DNA of 18,117 nt from an uncultured Bacteroidota bacterium (GTDB taxonomy: Bacteria; Bacteroidota; Bacteroidia; Chitinophagales; Chitinophagaceae), in NCBI GenBank assembly GCA_903944755.1, contig CAJATB010000150.1:1-18117 (forward strand), given 5' to 3'. Of this stretch, positions 1 to 7,649 are shown piece after piece. The stretch's first letter is position 1; each line of letters starts with the position of its first letter. Position numbers and translations under genes: made by a program. The notes below the pieces were generated by a model. It was not told the DNA's origin. It ran no database searches and was given only the letters and a program-made list of their open reading frames with translations.

Positions 1-985
1 AGACAGGAGTAGAAAAATGAATTTGGTGGAATTTGGATTTCGCTTACCAAGCGCAATAGACAATCGCCCATTAAATTTTAATGAATTTGAAAGTATCGTT
101 GGTCAAACAATTTTTGTTAGTGCAACACCAGGAGAATATGAATTAGAAAAAACAGGAGGCCTAATAGTTGAACAAATTGTAAGACCAACGGGTTTACTTG
201 ACCCCCCAATTGAAGTGCGCCCAACAAAAAACCAGATCGATGATTTATTAGAAGAAATTTCCATGCAGGTAGCAAAAGGAGATAGGGTGTTAGTAACAAC
301 ACTTACCAAAAAGATGGCAGAAGAAATGGACCGCTTTTTAAATAAAATTCAAATTAAATCAAAGTATATACACAGCGATATTGATGCACTAGAACGCGTT
401 GAAATTTTACGGGAGCTTAGGCTGGGAGTGATTGATGTACTAGTGGGTGTAAACCTATTAAGAGAGGGACTAGACCTACCCGAAGTGTCTTTGGTGGTAG
501 TGTTAGATGCCGATAAGGAGGGGTTTTTAAGAAACGAAAAATCACTTACACAAACAGCGGGTCGTGCTGCAAGAAATGTAAACGGACGCGTAATTTTTTA
601 TGGAGATAAAATAACCATGAGCATGCAGCGCACTATGGACGAAACAGAAAGAAGGCGCACGAAACAAATTAAATATAATACCGAACACCATATTACGCCA
701 ACTACCATTGTTAAAAGCATTGAACAAGTAATGGCACAAACTTCGGTGTTGGATATTAAGGGATATACTTTAAACAATATAAATGCGCGCACTTCTGATG
801 AATTAGAAATGGTAGCCGATCCAGATAGTGCCTACAAAACTATTCCACAAGTTGAAAAAGCAATTCAACAAACAAAAAAACAAATGGATCAGTTTTCTAA
901 AGCCCTTGATTTTATGGAAGCCGCAAGGTTAAGGGACGAGATGTTCCGACTTGAAGCGCAATTAGAAAACATGAAAGTTAAATAA
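1..985 (+). CDS. uvrB: UvrABC excinuclease subunit B, C-terminal part (5' end outside window)
   Basis: UvrB is the damage-verifying helicase-like subunit of nucleotide excision repair; it receives DNA lesions from UvrA and recruits UvrC. The reading frame is open to the left edge: codons from base 2 read DRSRK before the first internal ATG at 17, matching the conserved UvrB stretch DRSRK(E)TLVE(Y/F)GFRLPSA, so that ATG is internal and not the start. Visible are the VSATP motif (about residue 34 counted from base 17), the helicase motif V region (VGVNLLREGLDLPEV), motif VI (QTAGRAARN) and a C-terminal UVR domain (about residues 277-316) that contacts UvrC. The family is usually about 670 residues, so roughly the N-terminal half, with Walker A and the beta-hairpin, lies outside the window. 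pnuC follows after 13 bp on the same strand, so readthrough is likely. Confidence 0.97.
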   Translation, partial: DRSRKMNLVEFGFRLPSAIDNRPLNFNEFESIVGQTIFVSATPGEYELEKTGGLIVEQIVRPTGLLDPPIEVRPTKNQIDDLLEEISMQVAKGDRVLVTTLTKKMAEEMDRFLNKIQIKSKYIHSDIDALERVEILRELRLGVIDVLVGVNLLREGLDLPEVSLVVVLDADKEGFLRNEKSLTQTAGRAARNVNGRVIFYGDKITMSMQRTMDETERRRTKQIKYNTEHHITPTTIVKSIEQVMAQTSVLDIKGYTLNNINARTSDELEMVADPDSAYKTIPQVEKAIQQTKKQMDQFSKALDFMEAARLRDEMFRLEAQLENMKVK

Positions 986-998
986 ATACAAAAACAGC

Positions 999-1658
999 AT
1001 GCAACTACTTATAGAACTAATATACAAAGGGCTTTTGCAAACAACCTGGTTGGAGATGGTGGCTGTTTTTTCTGGAATTGCTTCTGTGTGGTATAGCCGA
1101 AAAGAAAACGTTTTAGTATATCCGGTTGGATTAATTAATACGACTATTTATATTTATTTAAGCTTTAAGGGACACTTGTTAGGAGAGGCAAGTGTGAATA
1201 TGTATTATACCATTATGAGTGTTTATGGTTGGTATTTATGGACAAGGAAGGAGCCGGGTAAAAACAATATTGTTTTACAAATTACAAAAAGTAATAAGCG
1301 AGACTGGATGCATCAGTTGTTATTTTTTTCGGCATTTTATTTGGTTATATATAGCTCCCTGCTATTGCTTAAAAAAGATTTTGCACCAGAAGCAATTCCC
1401 TGGGCAGACGCACTAGCAAGCGCTTCGGCTTATACAGGCATGTGGTTGATGGCGAAAAAGAAAGTGGAAAGCTGGATATGGTGGATAATAACAAACATTG
1501 CATCCATACCATTGTATTTTATAAAAGGCTATGCTTTTACAAGCTTTCAATTTTTAGTATTATTGGTATTGGCGATTGCTGGATGGAAGTCATGGTATGA
1601 AAAACAAGCAATACAAAACAGAACAGGTGCGAAATTATTTATAGACGAGACAAAATAA
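999..1658 (+). CDS. pnuC: PnuC-family transporter, probably for nicotinamide riboside
   Basis: This is an integral inner-membrane protein of 219 residues, the usual PnuC size. It has about seven hydrophobic segments and the family landmarks YPVGLIN near residues 41-47 and a tryptophan-rich WIWWIITN segment near residues 160-167, matching the family's W-x3-N substrate-binding motif. PnuC proteins carry out facilitated diffusion of a vitamin precursor that is trapped by phosphorylation inside the cell. Relatives may carry nicotinamide riboside, thiamine (PnuT) or riboflavin (PnuX). The next gene, 11 bp downstream, is a NadR-type kinase, so nicotinamide riboside is the best inference. No TPP or FMN riboswitch is visible upstream: only 13 bp separate it from uvrB, which also argues against the thiamine type. 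The ATG at 999 follows an A-rich leader without Shine-Dalgarno, as is usual for Bacteroidota. Confidence 0.93.
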   Translation: MQLLIELIYKGLLQTTWLEMVAVFSGIASVWYSRKENVLVYPVGLINTTIYIYLSFKGHLLGEASVNMYYTIMSVYGWYLWTRKEPGKNNIVLQITKSNKRDWMHQLLFFSAFYLVIYSSLLLLKKDFAPEAIPWADALASASAYTGMWLMAKKKVESWIWWIITNIASIPLYFIKGYAFTSFQFLVLLVLAIAGWKSWYEKQAIQNRTGAKLFIDETK

Positions 1659-1669
1659 TTACACAAATA

Positions 1670-2245
1670 ATGTCAAAAGCAACAAATGTAAAATTACAAA
1701 AGATAGTAGTGTTGGGCCCAGAGTCAACAGGAAAATCAACACTATGTGCTGCGCTTGCAAAACACTACCAAACAATATGGTGTAAGGAGTTCGCACGTGA
1801 ATATTTAACCAACAATGGTACCAAGTATACCTATGAAAACCTGTTAACTATTGCTAAGGGCCAGTTAGCAAATGAAGACGCTGCTATTGCAAAAACAGTA
1901 GCTCAAATAAATAACGGCGGCACAAATAAGTTAATTATTGACACCGACATGTATGTGATGAAAGTGTGGAGTGAATATGTTTTTAATAATTGTGACCCAT
2001 TTATTCTTGAACAAATTAATGAACGAAATTACGACATGTACCTATTGTGTGATATTGACCTTCCTTGGACTAGCGATGAAATGAGAGAATATCCCGATGA
2101 ATTACCCCGTAAAGAATTGTTTTTGATTTATAAGGACTTGCTAGTGAATCAAACAACACCCTGGGCTATCATAAGCGGGCTAGGCGATGATAGAATAAAT
2201 AATGCTATTCAATTGATTGAAAAACAATTTGCAACTACTAAATAA
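1670..2245 (+). CDS. NadR-type ribosylnicotinamide kinase (single kinase domain)
   Basis: A 191-residue P-loop ATPase that resembles the C-terminal kinase half of NadR. The Walker A motif GPESTGKST lies at residues 16-24, followed by a conserved EFAREYL segment (about 40-46), a Walker B-like LIIDTD (88-93) and a lid-like LPWTSDEMREYPD segment (about 131-143). NadR kinases phosphorylate nicotinamide riboside to nicotinamide mononucleotide. Enterobacterial NadR also has an N-terminal repressor domain and a nucleotidyltransferase domain; both are absent here, so NMN adenylylation must be done by another enzyme. The gene is 11 bp behind pnuC, fitting an uptake-and-trap pair. Its stop codon lies only 2 bp from the stop of the convergent mtgA gene. 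The family is sure; the substrate is inferred from homology and context. Confidence 0.9.
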   Translation: MSKATNVKLQKIVVLGPESTGKSTLCAALAKHYQTIWCKEFAREYLTNNGTKYTYENLLTIAKGQLANEDAAIAKTVAQINNGGTNKLIIDTDMYVMKVWSEYVFNNCDPFILEQINERNYDMYLLCDIDLPWTSDEMREYPDELPRKELFLIYKDLLVNQTTPWAIISGLGDDRINNAIQLIEKQFATTK

Positions 2246-2247
2246 CA

Positions 2248-2943
2248 CTATTTGCTTCTAAGTAAATCATTTATATCCTCGTCGGATTCAAGGTTATTCA
2301 TTTCGCGCATAATTTGAGGGTAACGCCACGCAACCCTTCTTGTCATTGGTCGGGCGGTAAATTTTTTTGGATTAGGGAAGCCCGCAACTATCATCGCTGC
2401 TTCGGACCTTGTTAACCTTTTAGCTGATTTTTTAAAATAGTATTGGGCAGCAGCTTCTACGCCAAAACAACCCGGTCCCGTTTCAATTACATTTAAGTAT
2501 ACTTCTAAAATTCTTTTTTTACCCCAGATTGCTTCAATTAAAAAGGTAAAATATACTTCAGGTATTTTGCGAATGTATTTGTCGTAACCGCTCCCTTGCC
2601 ATAAAAAAACATTTTTTGCAGTTTGCTGCGATATGGTGCTTGCCCCTCCGCCCAGTGGAATTTTAGATTTCTTTTTTTTCTTTTTTGGACGCAAACTTTT
2701 TTCAATGGCATCCCAGTCAAAACCAATGTGGTCGGTAAACGCTTGGTCCTCGCTGGCAATAGCGGCCAATTTAATATTATAAGACATATTTTCCCATGAA
2801 ACATAGTCACGTCTTAATCCAAGGCCAAATGCATTGGTAATTTGTGTTGTAGTAATTGGCGGATCAACAAATTTTGTAATTAATACGTAGGCAAGTGAAC
2901 TAAGGAATAAGTATAAAAAAACGCGACGAATTTTTTTTAGCAC
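2248..2943 (-). CDS. mtgA: Monofunctional biosynthetic peptidoglycan transglycosylase
   Basis: MtgA polymerises lipid II into glycan strands at the outer face of the inner membrane. One N-terminal membrane anchor is visible (about residues 7-23). The GT51 domain follows: the EDQ-F-HIGFD motif with catalytic Glu65, GGGASTISQQ (98-107), KNVFLW (110-115), KKRILEVYLN (142-151) and GVEAAAQYYF (161-170). There is no penicillin-binding transpeptidase domain, and 231 residues is normal for MtgA. The only plausible start in frame is GTG at 2943, because an in-frame TGA lies nine codons upstream with no ATG between. A run of six lysines (87-92) sits in the loop before the second catalytic motif, encoded by A8 and A6 tracts. 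It is the last gene of a probable four-gene minus-strand operon, 11 bp behind the preceding gene. Confidence 0.95.
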   Translation of the reverse strand: MLKKIRRVFLYLFLSSLAYVLITKFVDPPITTTQITNAFGLGLRRDYVSWENMSYNIKLAAIASEDQAFTDHIGFDWDAIEKSLRPKKKKKKSKIPLGGGASTISQQTAKNVFLWQGSGYDKYIRKIPEVYFTFLIEAIWGKKRILEVYLNVIETGPGCFGVEAAAQYYFKKSAKRLTRSEAAMIVAGFPNPKKFTARPMTRRVAWRYPQIMREMNNLESDEDINDLLRSK

Positions 2944-2954
2944 GGGCTTAGGGT

Positions 2955-3509
2955 TTATAATATGTCAATGCTATATCTTTTTCCAATGGGACAATAACTA
3001 GGGTTTGACTTTTTAATAATTTTTCCAAGTACCCAACTAGCTGCACCACCAATAAAACCAGGAATATTTTTATCCTCAAAAACAGGTTCTTTTTTAATTA
3101 AAGAATTGGTCATATTTAATCCAATATAACCAATACCTGCAGCTTTAAAAAAGCTACCATTTGTAAATACGCTATTGTAATATCCCTTAGGTCTTGACAA
3201 AGCTATTATTTCGCTTTTATGAACAGCAAGCCTTCCTAGTCTTAGCGTGTCTTGCCCGTAGGTACCATAAGCAGTAACGCCTGTTTGAATTGCAAACTGC
3301 TTTACTTGTATAGAATCGTTTCGGATCCAATCAACATAGGCGGTAATCCATTGTTGATTGGCAAGTTGAAAATTAATATAGCTGCCGGCAGTAAACGACC
3401 GAACAACAATACCCTTCTCCTTCAATGCTAAAAAGCCGCCTTCTTGCGCCTTTGATTCTCCTAGGGCAACGCAAAATGCGAAAAGACATAGCAATAGTTT
3501 AATATTCAT
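2955..3509 (-). CDS. Secreted protein of unknown function
   Basis: I do not recognise this 184-residue protein. The first about 21 residues form a signal peptide: Lys4, a hydrophobic core LLLCLFAFCVAL, then ESKAQ with likely cleavage after SKA. The mature N-terminal part (about 25-110) looks beta-rich and polar, with phrases such as GSYINFQL and NDSIQVKQFAI that resemble a small beta-barrel or beta-sandwich. Two glycine-rich hydrophobic segments follow (about 120-138 and 149-165), which may be short membrane or amphipathic helices. The C-terminal tail holds one Cys and ends in YSIDIL. It lies between the lysE-family gene (38 bp upstream) and mtgA (11 bp downstream) on the same strand, so it is probably co-transcribed and acts in the periplasm or outer membrane. 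No catalytic motif is evident. Confidence 0.8.
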   Translation of the reverse strand: MNIKLLLCLFAFCVALGESKAQEGGFLALKEKGIVVRSFTAGSYINFQLANQQWITAYVDWIRNDSIQVKQFAIQTGVTAYGTYGQDTLRLGRLAVHKSEIIALSRPKGYYNSVFTNGSFFKAAGIGYIGLNMTNSLIKKEPVFEDKNIPGFIGGAASWVLGKIIKKSNPSYCPIGKRYSIDIL

Positions 3510-3547
3510 AATAGCAATTTACGTACTTAAGTTTATAAAAGGCTTGA

Positions 3548-4189
3548 TTAATAAGTTAGTGCGCCATAAAAAAGGGCAGCACTAAAAATTAATATAATAA
3601 TGCCTGAAATGCGATTAATCCAAACCAAATTCTTTTCCGTCAACCTGGGCCTAAGGGTACCAGCGAGCGCTACTTTTGCCAAGTCCGACAACATTACAAA
3701 ACCCAGGCAGGTTCCAAACACCAGCAGTTTGTAAGTTGTAGGGTTGCTAGTTTCGCCCGCACTATTTCCTATTGCTGCCGTCCAAGCAAACCAAAATAAA
3801 AACACACTTGGGTTTAGGGTATTCATTAAAAAACCGGATGCAAAAAACCCCAACATATTGTGCCACTTCATTGGCTTTTGGTTATCAGCTGTAATGTTTT
3901 CTATTTTAATTTTTTTAAATATAAGGGTGTATAATCCCATTAGCAATAAAAAACCAGCACCTAATAAAGCAATGGTTGCCTTGTGATTTAATACTATTGC
4001 AAATAAGGAAGTAAAAAAATTACAAATAAATAGTAAAACCATATCACTTGCCGAAACACCTGCTACAAAAAAGTATCCAGCCTTGTGTCCATTGGTGAGG
4101 CTTTGTTTAATTATTGCAAACACAACAGGCCCTACTGAAATACTCAATATTAGCCCCAATAGTAACCCTTTTAAAATTGGCTCTGTCAT
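3548..4189 (-). CDS. LysE/RhtB-family amino-acid or metabolite exporter
   Basis: A 213-residue membrane protein with about six predicted transmembrane segments (roughly 5-27, 38-62, 68-90, 112-135, 150-172, 190-212). It carries the family's N-terminal signature GLLLGLILSISVGPVV with the Gly-Pro of LysE translocators, followed by IIKQSLTNGHKAGYFFVAG. LysE/RhtB proteins export basic or neutral amino acids or small metabolites using the proton motive force. A central cytoplasmic loop with KKIKIENITADNQK (about 91-104) separates the two halves. Its ATG is 1 bp past the stop of the upstream GH3-family gene, so the two are almost certainly translated from one message. That suggests, but does not show, that the exported compound is a GH3 substrate or product. 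The substrate cannot be named from sequence. Confidence 0.9.
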   Translation of the reverse strand: MTEPILKGLLLGLILSISVGPVVFAIIKQSLTNGHKAGYFFVAGVSASDMVLLFICNFFTSLFAIVLNHKATIALLGAGFLLLMGLYTLIFKKIKIENITADNQKPMKWHNMLGFFASGFLMNTLNPSVFLFWFAWTAAIGNSAGETSNPTTYKLLVFGTCLGFVMLSDLAKVALAGTLRPRLTEKNLVWINRISGIIILIFSAALFYGALTY

Positions 4190-4190
4190 A

Positions 4191-5711
4191 CTATTGTTTT
4201 GAAATAAAAGCCTTCCAGTCGTTTAATAAATCTCCCCGTAAAACTCTTGGGAACTTATGTTGCCCGCCTATTTTACCCTTGCTTTCTAAAAAGCGCATAA
4301 AAGTATTTTCTTTTAAAACAGTTACTTGTACATTTTTTAAGGCACTTTTTCTTTCAACCGCATAATCGTCATTAAGGGTCATTAGTTTTTCATCAATCAT
4401 TTGGGCTAATAACACTTCGTCTATATTTTGGTCGCAGGCAATATACCAGTGGTGTGCAAAAAAACTACCAAAGGGTTCGCCGGTAACACAATATTCTGGA
4501 ATAGAAATATTAAGGTCTTCGCTAACCAATTGTATTGCCTTGTTCATGTTGTCAACACTAAGGTGTTCACCAACTAAGCTTAAAAAATGTTTGGTTCTTC
4601 CTGTTATAATTATCTCTGCATTTTCTTTATTAACAAATCGAACAGTATCACCTATTAAATATCTCCAAGCACCAGCAGTAGTGCTTATTAGTAATGCATA
4701 ATCTTTCCCCTCTTCTACTTCGTGTATCATAAGCGCTTCCGGTTGCTCAATCATTTCTCCTTCTGCATCAAAATTAATATCGTCAAAGGGAACAAATTCA
4801 AAGAATATATGTTCATTATAGGAAAGCCGCATACCATGGGCGTTTTGCTTGTCCTGACAGGCTAAAAATCCCTCGCTCGCTAGGTAGGTTTCTACATAGG
4901 TGATAGGTTTGCCAAGTAATTTTTCAAAACCATGTTTATAGGGTTCAAAACTTACGCCTCCGTGTACAAAAAAAGTAAGGTTAGGCCAAATCTCATGGAT
5001 ATTATTAAGCTTATATCTTTCTATAACCATTTCTATACACATCTGAATCCATGCAGGTACACCAACTACAAATCCAATATCCCAGTTGGGTGCCTTATCA
5101 ACGATATCATTCAATTTTTTATTCCAATCTTTTTCTTTAGCAATTTTCCTTCCTGGTTTATAAAATGGTTGAAACCAAAATGGTGTTTTTTTTGCTGTGA
5201 TACCGCTTAGGTCACCTGCATAATAGCCTGGTCCTTTTTGTAAATCAGTGCTTCCACCTAAAGTAAGCCAGCCTTTACTAAGTGCAGTTAAAGAAACATC
5301 ATTATAATTAAACAAACCAATAAGTTGTTTAAGCATGATCATTTTATTACCTCTTAATAGGTCGTTGGTAATAGGAATAAATTTACTAGCAGACTCACTG
5401 GTACCACTACTTAGCGCGAAGAATTTAATTTTTCCAGGCCAGCAAATATCTTCTTTTCCTTCAAGGGTTTGATACCACCACTCCTTGTAAATTTTATTGT
5501 AATTATAAGCCGGTACTTGTTCTTGAAATGTTTCCCCCGGGTGCCTACTTTCTAAAATTTTATCGAAATGATATTGTTGTCCGAATGCTGTATACCTCGC
5601 CCTGCGCAATAATTTTTTTAGTACGCGCAGTTGTGATCGTTTAGGACTTCTAGGTGGAATTCCTAGTGCTTTGTTTACGCGTTTTGGCAAGTTAATCTCG
5701 AAAATCGGCAT
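4191..5711 (-). CDS. GH3-family acyl-acid amido synthetase-like protein
   Basis: A 506-residue member of the GH3 branch of adenylate-forming (ANL) enzymes, the family named after plant auxin-responsive GH3. Plant GH3 proteins adenylate a carboxylic acid and join it to an amino acid. Visible ATP-binding motifs are FFALSSGTSES (97-107, first motif), TYVETYLASEGF (271-282, second motif), and the WRYLIGDTVRF segment (349-359) with GRTKHFLSLVGEHLS (371-385) leading into the C-terminal lid domain. The length is typical for the bacterial group. It is the first gene of the minus-strand cluster and is followed after 1 bp by the LysE-type exporter. A Bacteroidota-like -7 box lies about 40 bp upstream. 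The family is clear; the acid and amine substrates of bacterial GH3 proteins are not known, so no gene symbol is given. Confidence 0.92.
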   Translation of the reverse strand: MPIFEINLPKRVNKALGIPPRSPKRSQLRVLKKLLRRARYTAFGQQYHFDKILESRHPGETFQEQVPAYNYNKIYKEWWYQTLEGKEDICWPGKIKFFALSSGTSESASKFIPITNDLLRGNKMIMLKQLIGLFNYNDVSLTALSKGWLTLGGSTDLQKGPGYYAGDLSGITAKKTPFWFQPFYKPGRKIAKEKDWNKKLNDIVDKAPNWDIGFVVGVPAWIQMCIEMVIERYKLNNIHEIWPNLTFFVHGGVSFEPYKHGFEKLLGKPITYVETYLASEGFLACQDKQNAHGMRLSYNEHIFFEFVPFDDINFDAEGEMIEQPEALMIHEVEEGKDYALLISTTAGAWRYLIGDTVRFVNKENAEIIITGRTKHFLSLVGEHLSVDNMNKAIQLVSEDLNISIPEYCVTGEPFGSFFAHHWYIACDQNIDEVLLAQMIDEKLMTLNDDYAVERKSALKNVQVTVLKENTFMRFLESKGKIGGQHKFPRVLRGDLLNDWKAFISKQ

Positions 5712-5748
5712 CTACAGAATCGGGTTTTAGGTTTTATAAGATTATGTG

Positions 5749-5756
5749 CAAAAATA
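5749..5756 (-). promoter_or_regulatory. Possible -7 box for the GH3-lysE-unknown-mtgA operon
   Basis: On the minus strand the sequence TATTTTTG fits the Bacteroidota -7 consensus TAnnTTTG, 37 bp before the GH3 start. A TTTG lies upstream at 5775-5772, but the spacer is only 15 bp, shorter than the usual 17-23. In AT-rich DNA such a match can arise by chance. Confidence 0.35.
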
Positions 5757-5781
5757 GGAATGTTATTCCAGCAAACGAACC

Positions 5782-5789
5782 TACTTTTG
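5782..5789 (+). promoter_or_regulatory. Possible -7 box for the IMPase-thiL operon
   Basis: TACTTTTG matches TAnnTTTG exactly and ends 4 bp before the ATG at 5794. If used, transcription would start at or within a few bases of the start codon, giving a nearly leaderless message. No TTG is present at the expected -33 distance, so support is weak. Confidence 0.35.
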
Positions 5790-5793
5790 CGAT

Positions 5794-6570
5794 ATGATTA
5801 AAGATACCTTAATGCAGGCTATAGAGGCTGGTGCAAAAGAACTAACACGTTATTTTAATGGTTCTTTTACAATTACAAGTAAGGCTACCATTAATGACCT
5901 TGTTACCGAGGCCGATCACGCCTCCGAGAAGGCCATTTTTAAGGTAATTCAAGACCAATTCCCCGACCATTTTATCTTAAGTGAAGAAACGGGTGCAATT
6001 CCACAGGCGTCCGCAATAAAATGGATTATTGATCCTATTGACGGCACTATAAATTTTGCGAATGGTATACCAATTTGTTGTGTAAGTATAGGCGTAGAAG
6101 AAAATGGTGTAATGATTATGGGTGCCGTTTACAATCCATTTATGAATGAACTATTTTTTGCAGAAAGAGGAAAGGGCGCAACACTTAATGGTAAAAAAAT
6201 TGCAGTAAGCGATAAGGATGATTTATTAAGAAGCTGTTTGGTAACCGGATTTCCTTACCAATATTTGGATACCGAAAATGGACCACTTCAAATATTTGAA
6301 AAATTAATTCGCAAAGCAATTCCTGTGCGTCGATTAGGAAGTGCAGCATTAGATTTATGTTGGACAGCAGCAGGAAGGTTTGATGGTTTTTATGAACATA
6401 AATTACAAGCATGGGATAGTGCTGCGGGTTTTTTAATAGTGGAAGAGGCGGGAGGAAAAGTAACCGACTTAAAAGGGGATGCGTATAACCCATACCAGCC
6501 GGGTATTATAGCAACGAACGGAAAAATACACGATCAATTATTAGCCCTAGTAAAAGGGGGAAATATTTAA
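5794..6570 (+). CDS. Inositol monophosphatase family phosphatase (SuhB/CysQ-like)
   Basis: A 258-residue Mg-dependent phosphatase with the complete metal-binding set: SEETG (63-67, metal ligand Glu65), DPIDGT (80-85, Asp80, Asp83 and catalytic Thr85), GSAALDLCW (182-190) and WDSAAG (207-212, Asp208). An N-terminal DLVTEAD motif (35-41) is also present. Members hydrolyse inositol-1-phosphate, 3'-phosphoadenosine phosphates, fructose-1,6-bisphosphate or related sugar phosphates in the cytoplasm. The sequence alone does not choose between SuhB and CysQ activity, and no sulfate-assimilation genes are nearby to favour CysQ. thiL begins 8 bp downstream on the same strand, so they form a two-gene operon, divergent from the GH3 operon across 82 bp. 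Met7 is an alternative start, but the ATG at 5794 gives the usual N-terminal helix. Confidence 0.93.
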   Translation: MIKDTLMQAIEAGAKELTRYFNGSFTITSKATINDLVTEADHASEKAIFKVIQDQFPDHFILSEETGAIPQASAIKWIIDPIDGTINFANGIPICCVSIGVEENGVMIMGAVYNPFMNELFFAERGKGATLNGKKIAVSDKDDLLRSCLVTGFPYQYLDTENGPLQIFEKLIRKAIPVRRLGSAALDLCWTAAGRFDGFYEHKLQAWDSAAGFLIVEEAGGKVTDLKGDAYNPYQPGIIATNGKIHDQLLALVKGGNI

Positions 6571-6578
6571 AAAAAATT

Positions 6579-7613
6579 ATGTCAACAGAAAGAACAGAAA
6601 TCGAAAAGTTAGGAGAGTTTGGTTTAATAGATCACTTAACACAAAATTTTGAAACACAAAATTCATCAACCGTTTTGGCAATTGGTGATGACGCTGCGGT
6701 GATTGACCATTTTGGAAAACAATCGGTAATTACTACCGACTTATTGGTAGAGGGGGTACATTTTGATTTAATGTACACACCATTAAAACACCTTGGTTAC
6801 AAATCGGTGATTGTTAATTTAAGTGATATTTATGCGATGAATGCACAACCCACTCAAATTGTAATTGGTTTAGCATTTAGCAACCGTTTTAGTTTAGAAG
6901 CGCTTGAAGAATTTTATTTAGGTGTGCAAATTGCTTGCGAAAGGTATAATGTAGACTTAATTGGAGGAGACACATCAACCTCTCAAAAGGGATTAATAAT
7001 ATCCGTAACCGCAATAGGAGAAGTAGCTCCCGATAAGTTTATAAAACGAAGTACTGCCGAAAGTGGAGACTTAATATGTGTTTCAGGTGATTTAGGGGGC
7101 GCTTTTTTAGGCCTCACCCTAATGGAGCGTGAAAAAAACATCTTTATCGAAAACCCACAAATACAACCAAACTTAGAAAACGAAGACTATATCGTAGGTC
7201 GCTTATTAAAGCCAGATGCGAGAAAAGATATTATTGAATACCTAGACGAACACAAAATAGTGCCAACGGCCATGATGGACATAAGCGATGGGCTTAGTAG
7301 CGATGTATTGCACCTTTGTAAACAAAGTGAATTAGGTTGTAGAATATACGAGGATAAAATTCCTATTAATGAAGCAAGTCGTGCTGCTGCTTTTAAATTC
7401 GGCTTAGACCCAACCGTGTGTGCATTAAACGGTGGGGAGGATTATGAATTATTGTTTACTATGAAACAAGCCGACTATGATAAAATTACGCTGCAAGAAG
7501 AGATAAGCGTGATAGGTTATATGTGTGATAAAGAAGAGGGTGCAAAATTAATTACGAAAGGAAAAAATTTGTTTGATATTACTGCACAAGGTTGGAATGC
7601 CTTTGCTAAATAA
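6579..7613 (+). CDS. thiL: Thiamine-monophosphate kinase
   Basis: ThiL phosphorylates thiamine monophosphate with ATP to thiamine pyrophosphate, the last step of thiamine cofactor synthesis. This 344-residue protein shows the whole PurM/ThiL-type signature: IGDDAA (35-40), TTDLLVEGVHF (52-62), NLSDIYAM (80-87, metal binding), LIGGDT (127-132), MDISDGLSSD (233-242) and NGGEDYELLF (284-293). These Asp-rich motifs bind Mg-ATP and the substrate phosphate in this family, and all are intact. It is translated 8 bp after the phosphatase gene and converges with nagA 36 bp further on. No other thiamine gene and no TPP riboswitch lies nearby; thiL is often separate from the main thi operon. Confidence 0.97.
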   Translation: MSTERTEIEKLGEFGLIDHLTQNFETQNSSTVLAIGDDAAVIDHFGKQSVITTDLLVEGVHFDLMYTPLKHLGYKSVIVNLSDIYAMNAQPTQIVIGLAFSNRFSLEALEEFYLGVQIACERYNVDLIGGDTSTSQKGLIISVTAIGEVAPDKFIKRSTAESGDLICVSGDLGGAFLGLTLMEREKNIFIENPQIQPNLENEDYIVGRLLKPDARKDIIEYLDEHKIVPTAMMDISDGLSSDVLHLCKQSELGCRIYEDKIPINEASRAAAFKFGLDPTVCALNGGEDYELLFTMKQADYDKITLQEEISVIGYMCDKEEGAKLITKGKNLFDITAQGWNAFAK

Positions 7614-7649
7614 TAATTTTCTGGAGCACCATCATTCTTCTTTCTGGGT

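Noticed and set aside
17..30. ATG at 17 as the start of the first gene.
   Set aside because: Codons before it continue the conserved UvrB sequence DRSRK, so the gene enters from outside the window.
4932..5210. Open frame of 92 codons on the plus strand inside the GH3 gene.
   Set aside because: It is an antisense shadow of a well-supported gene, with a composition unlike real proteins and no similarity I recognise.
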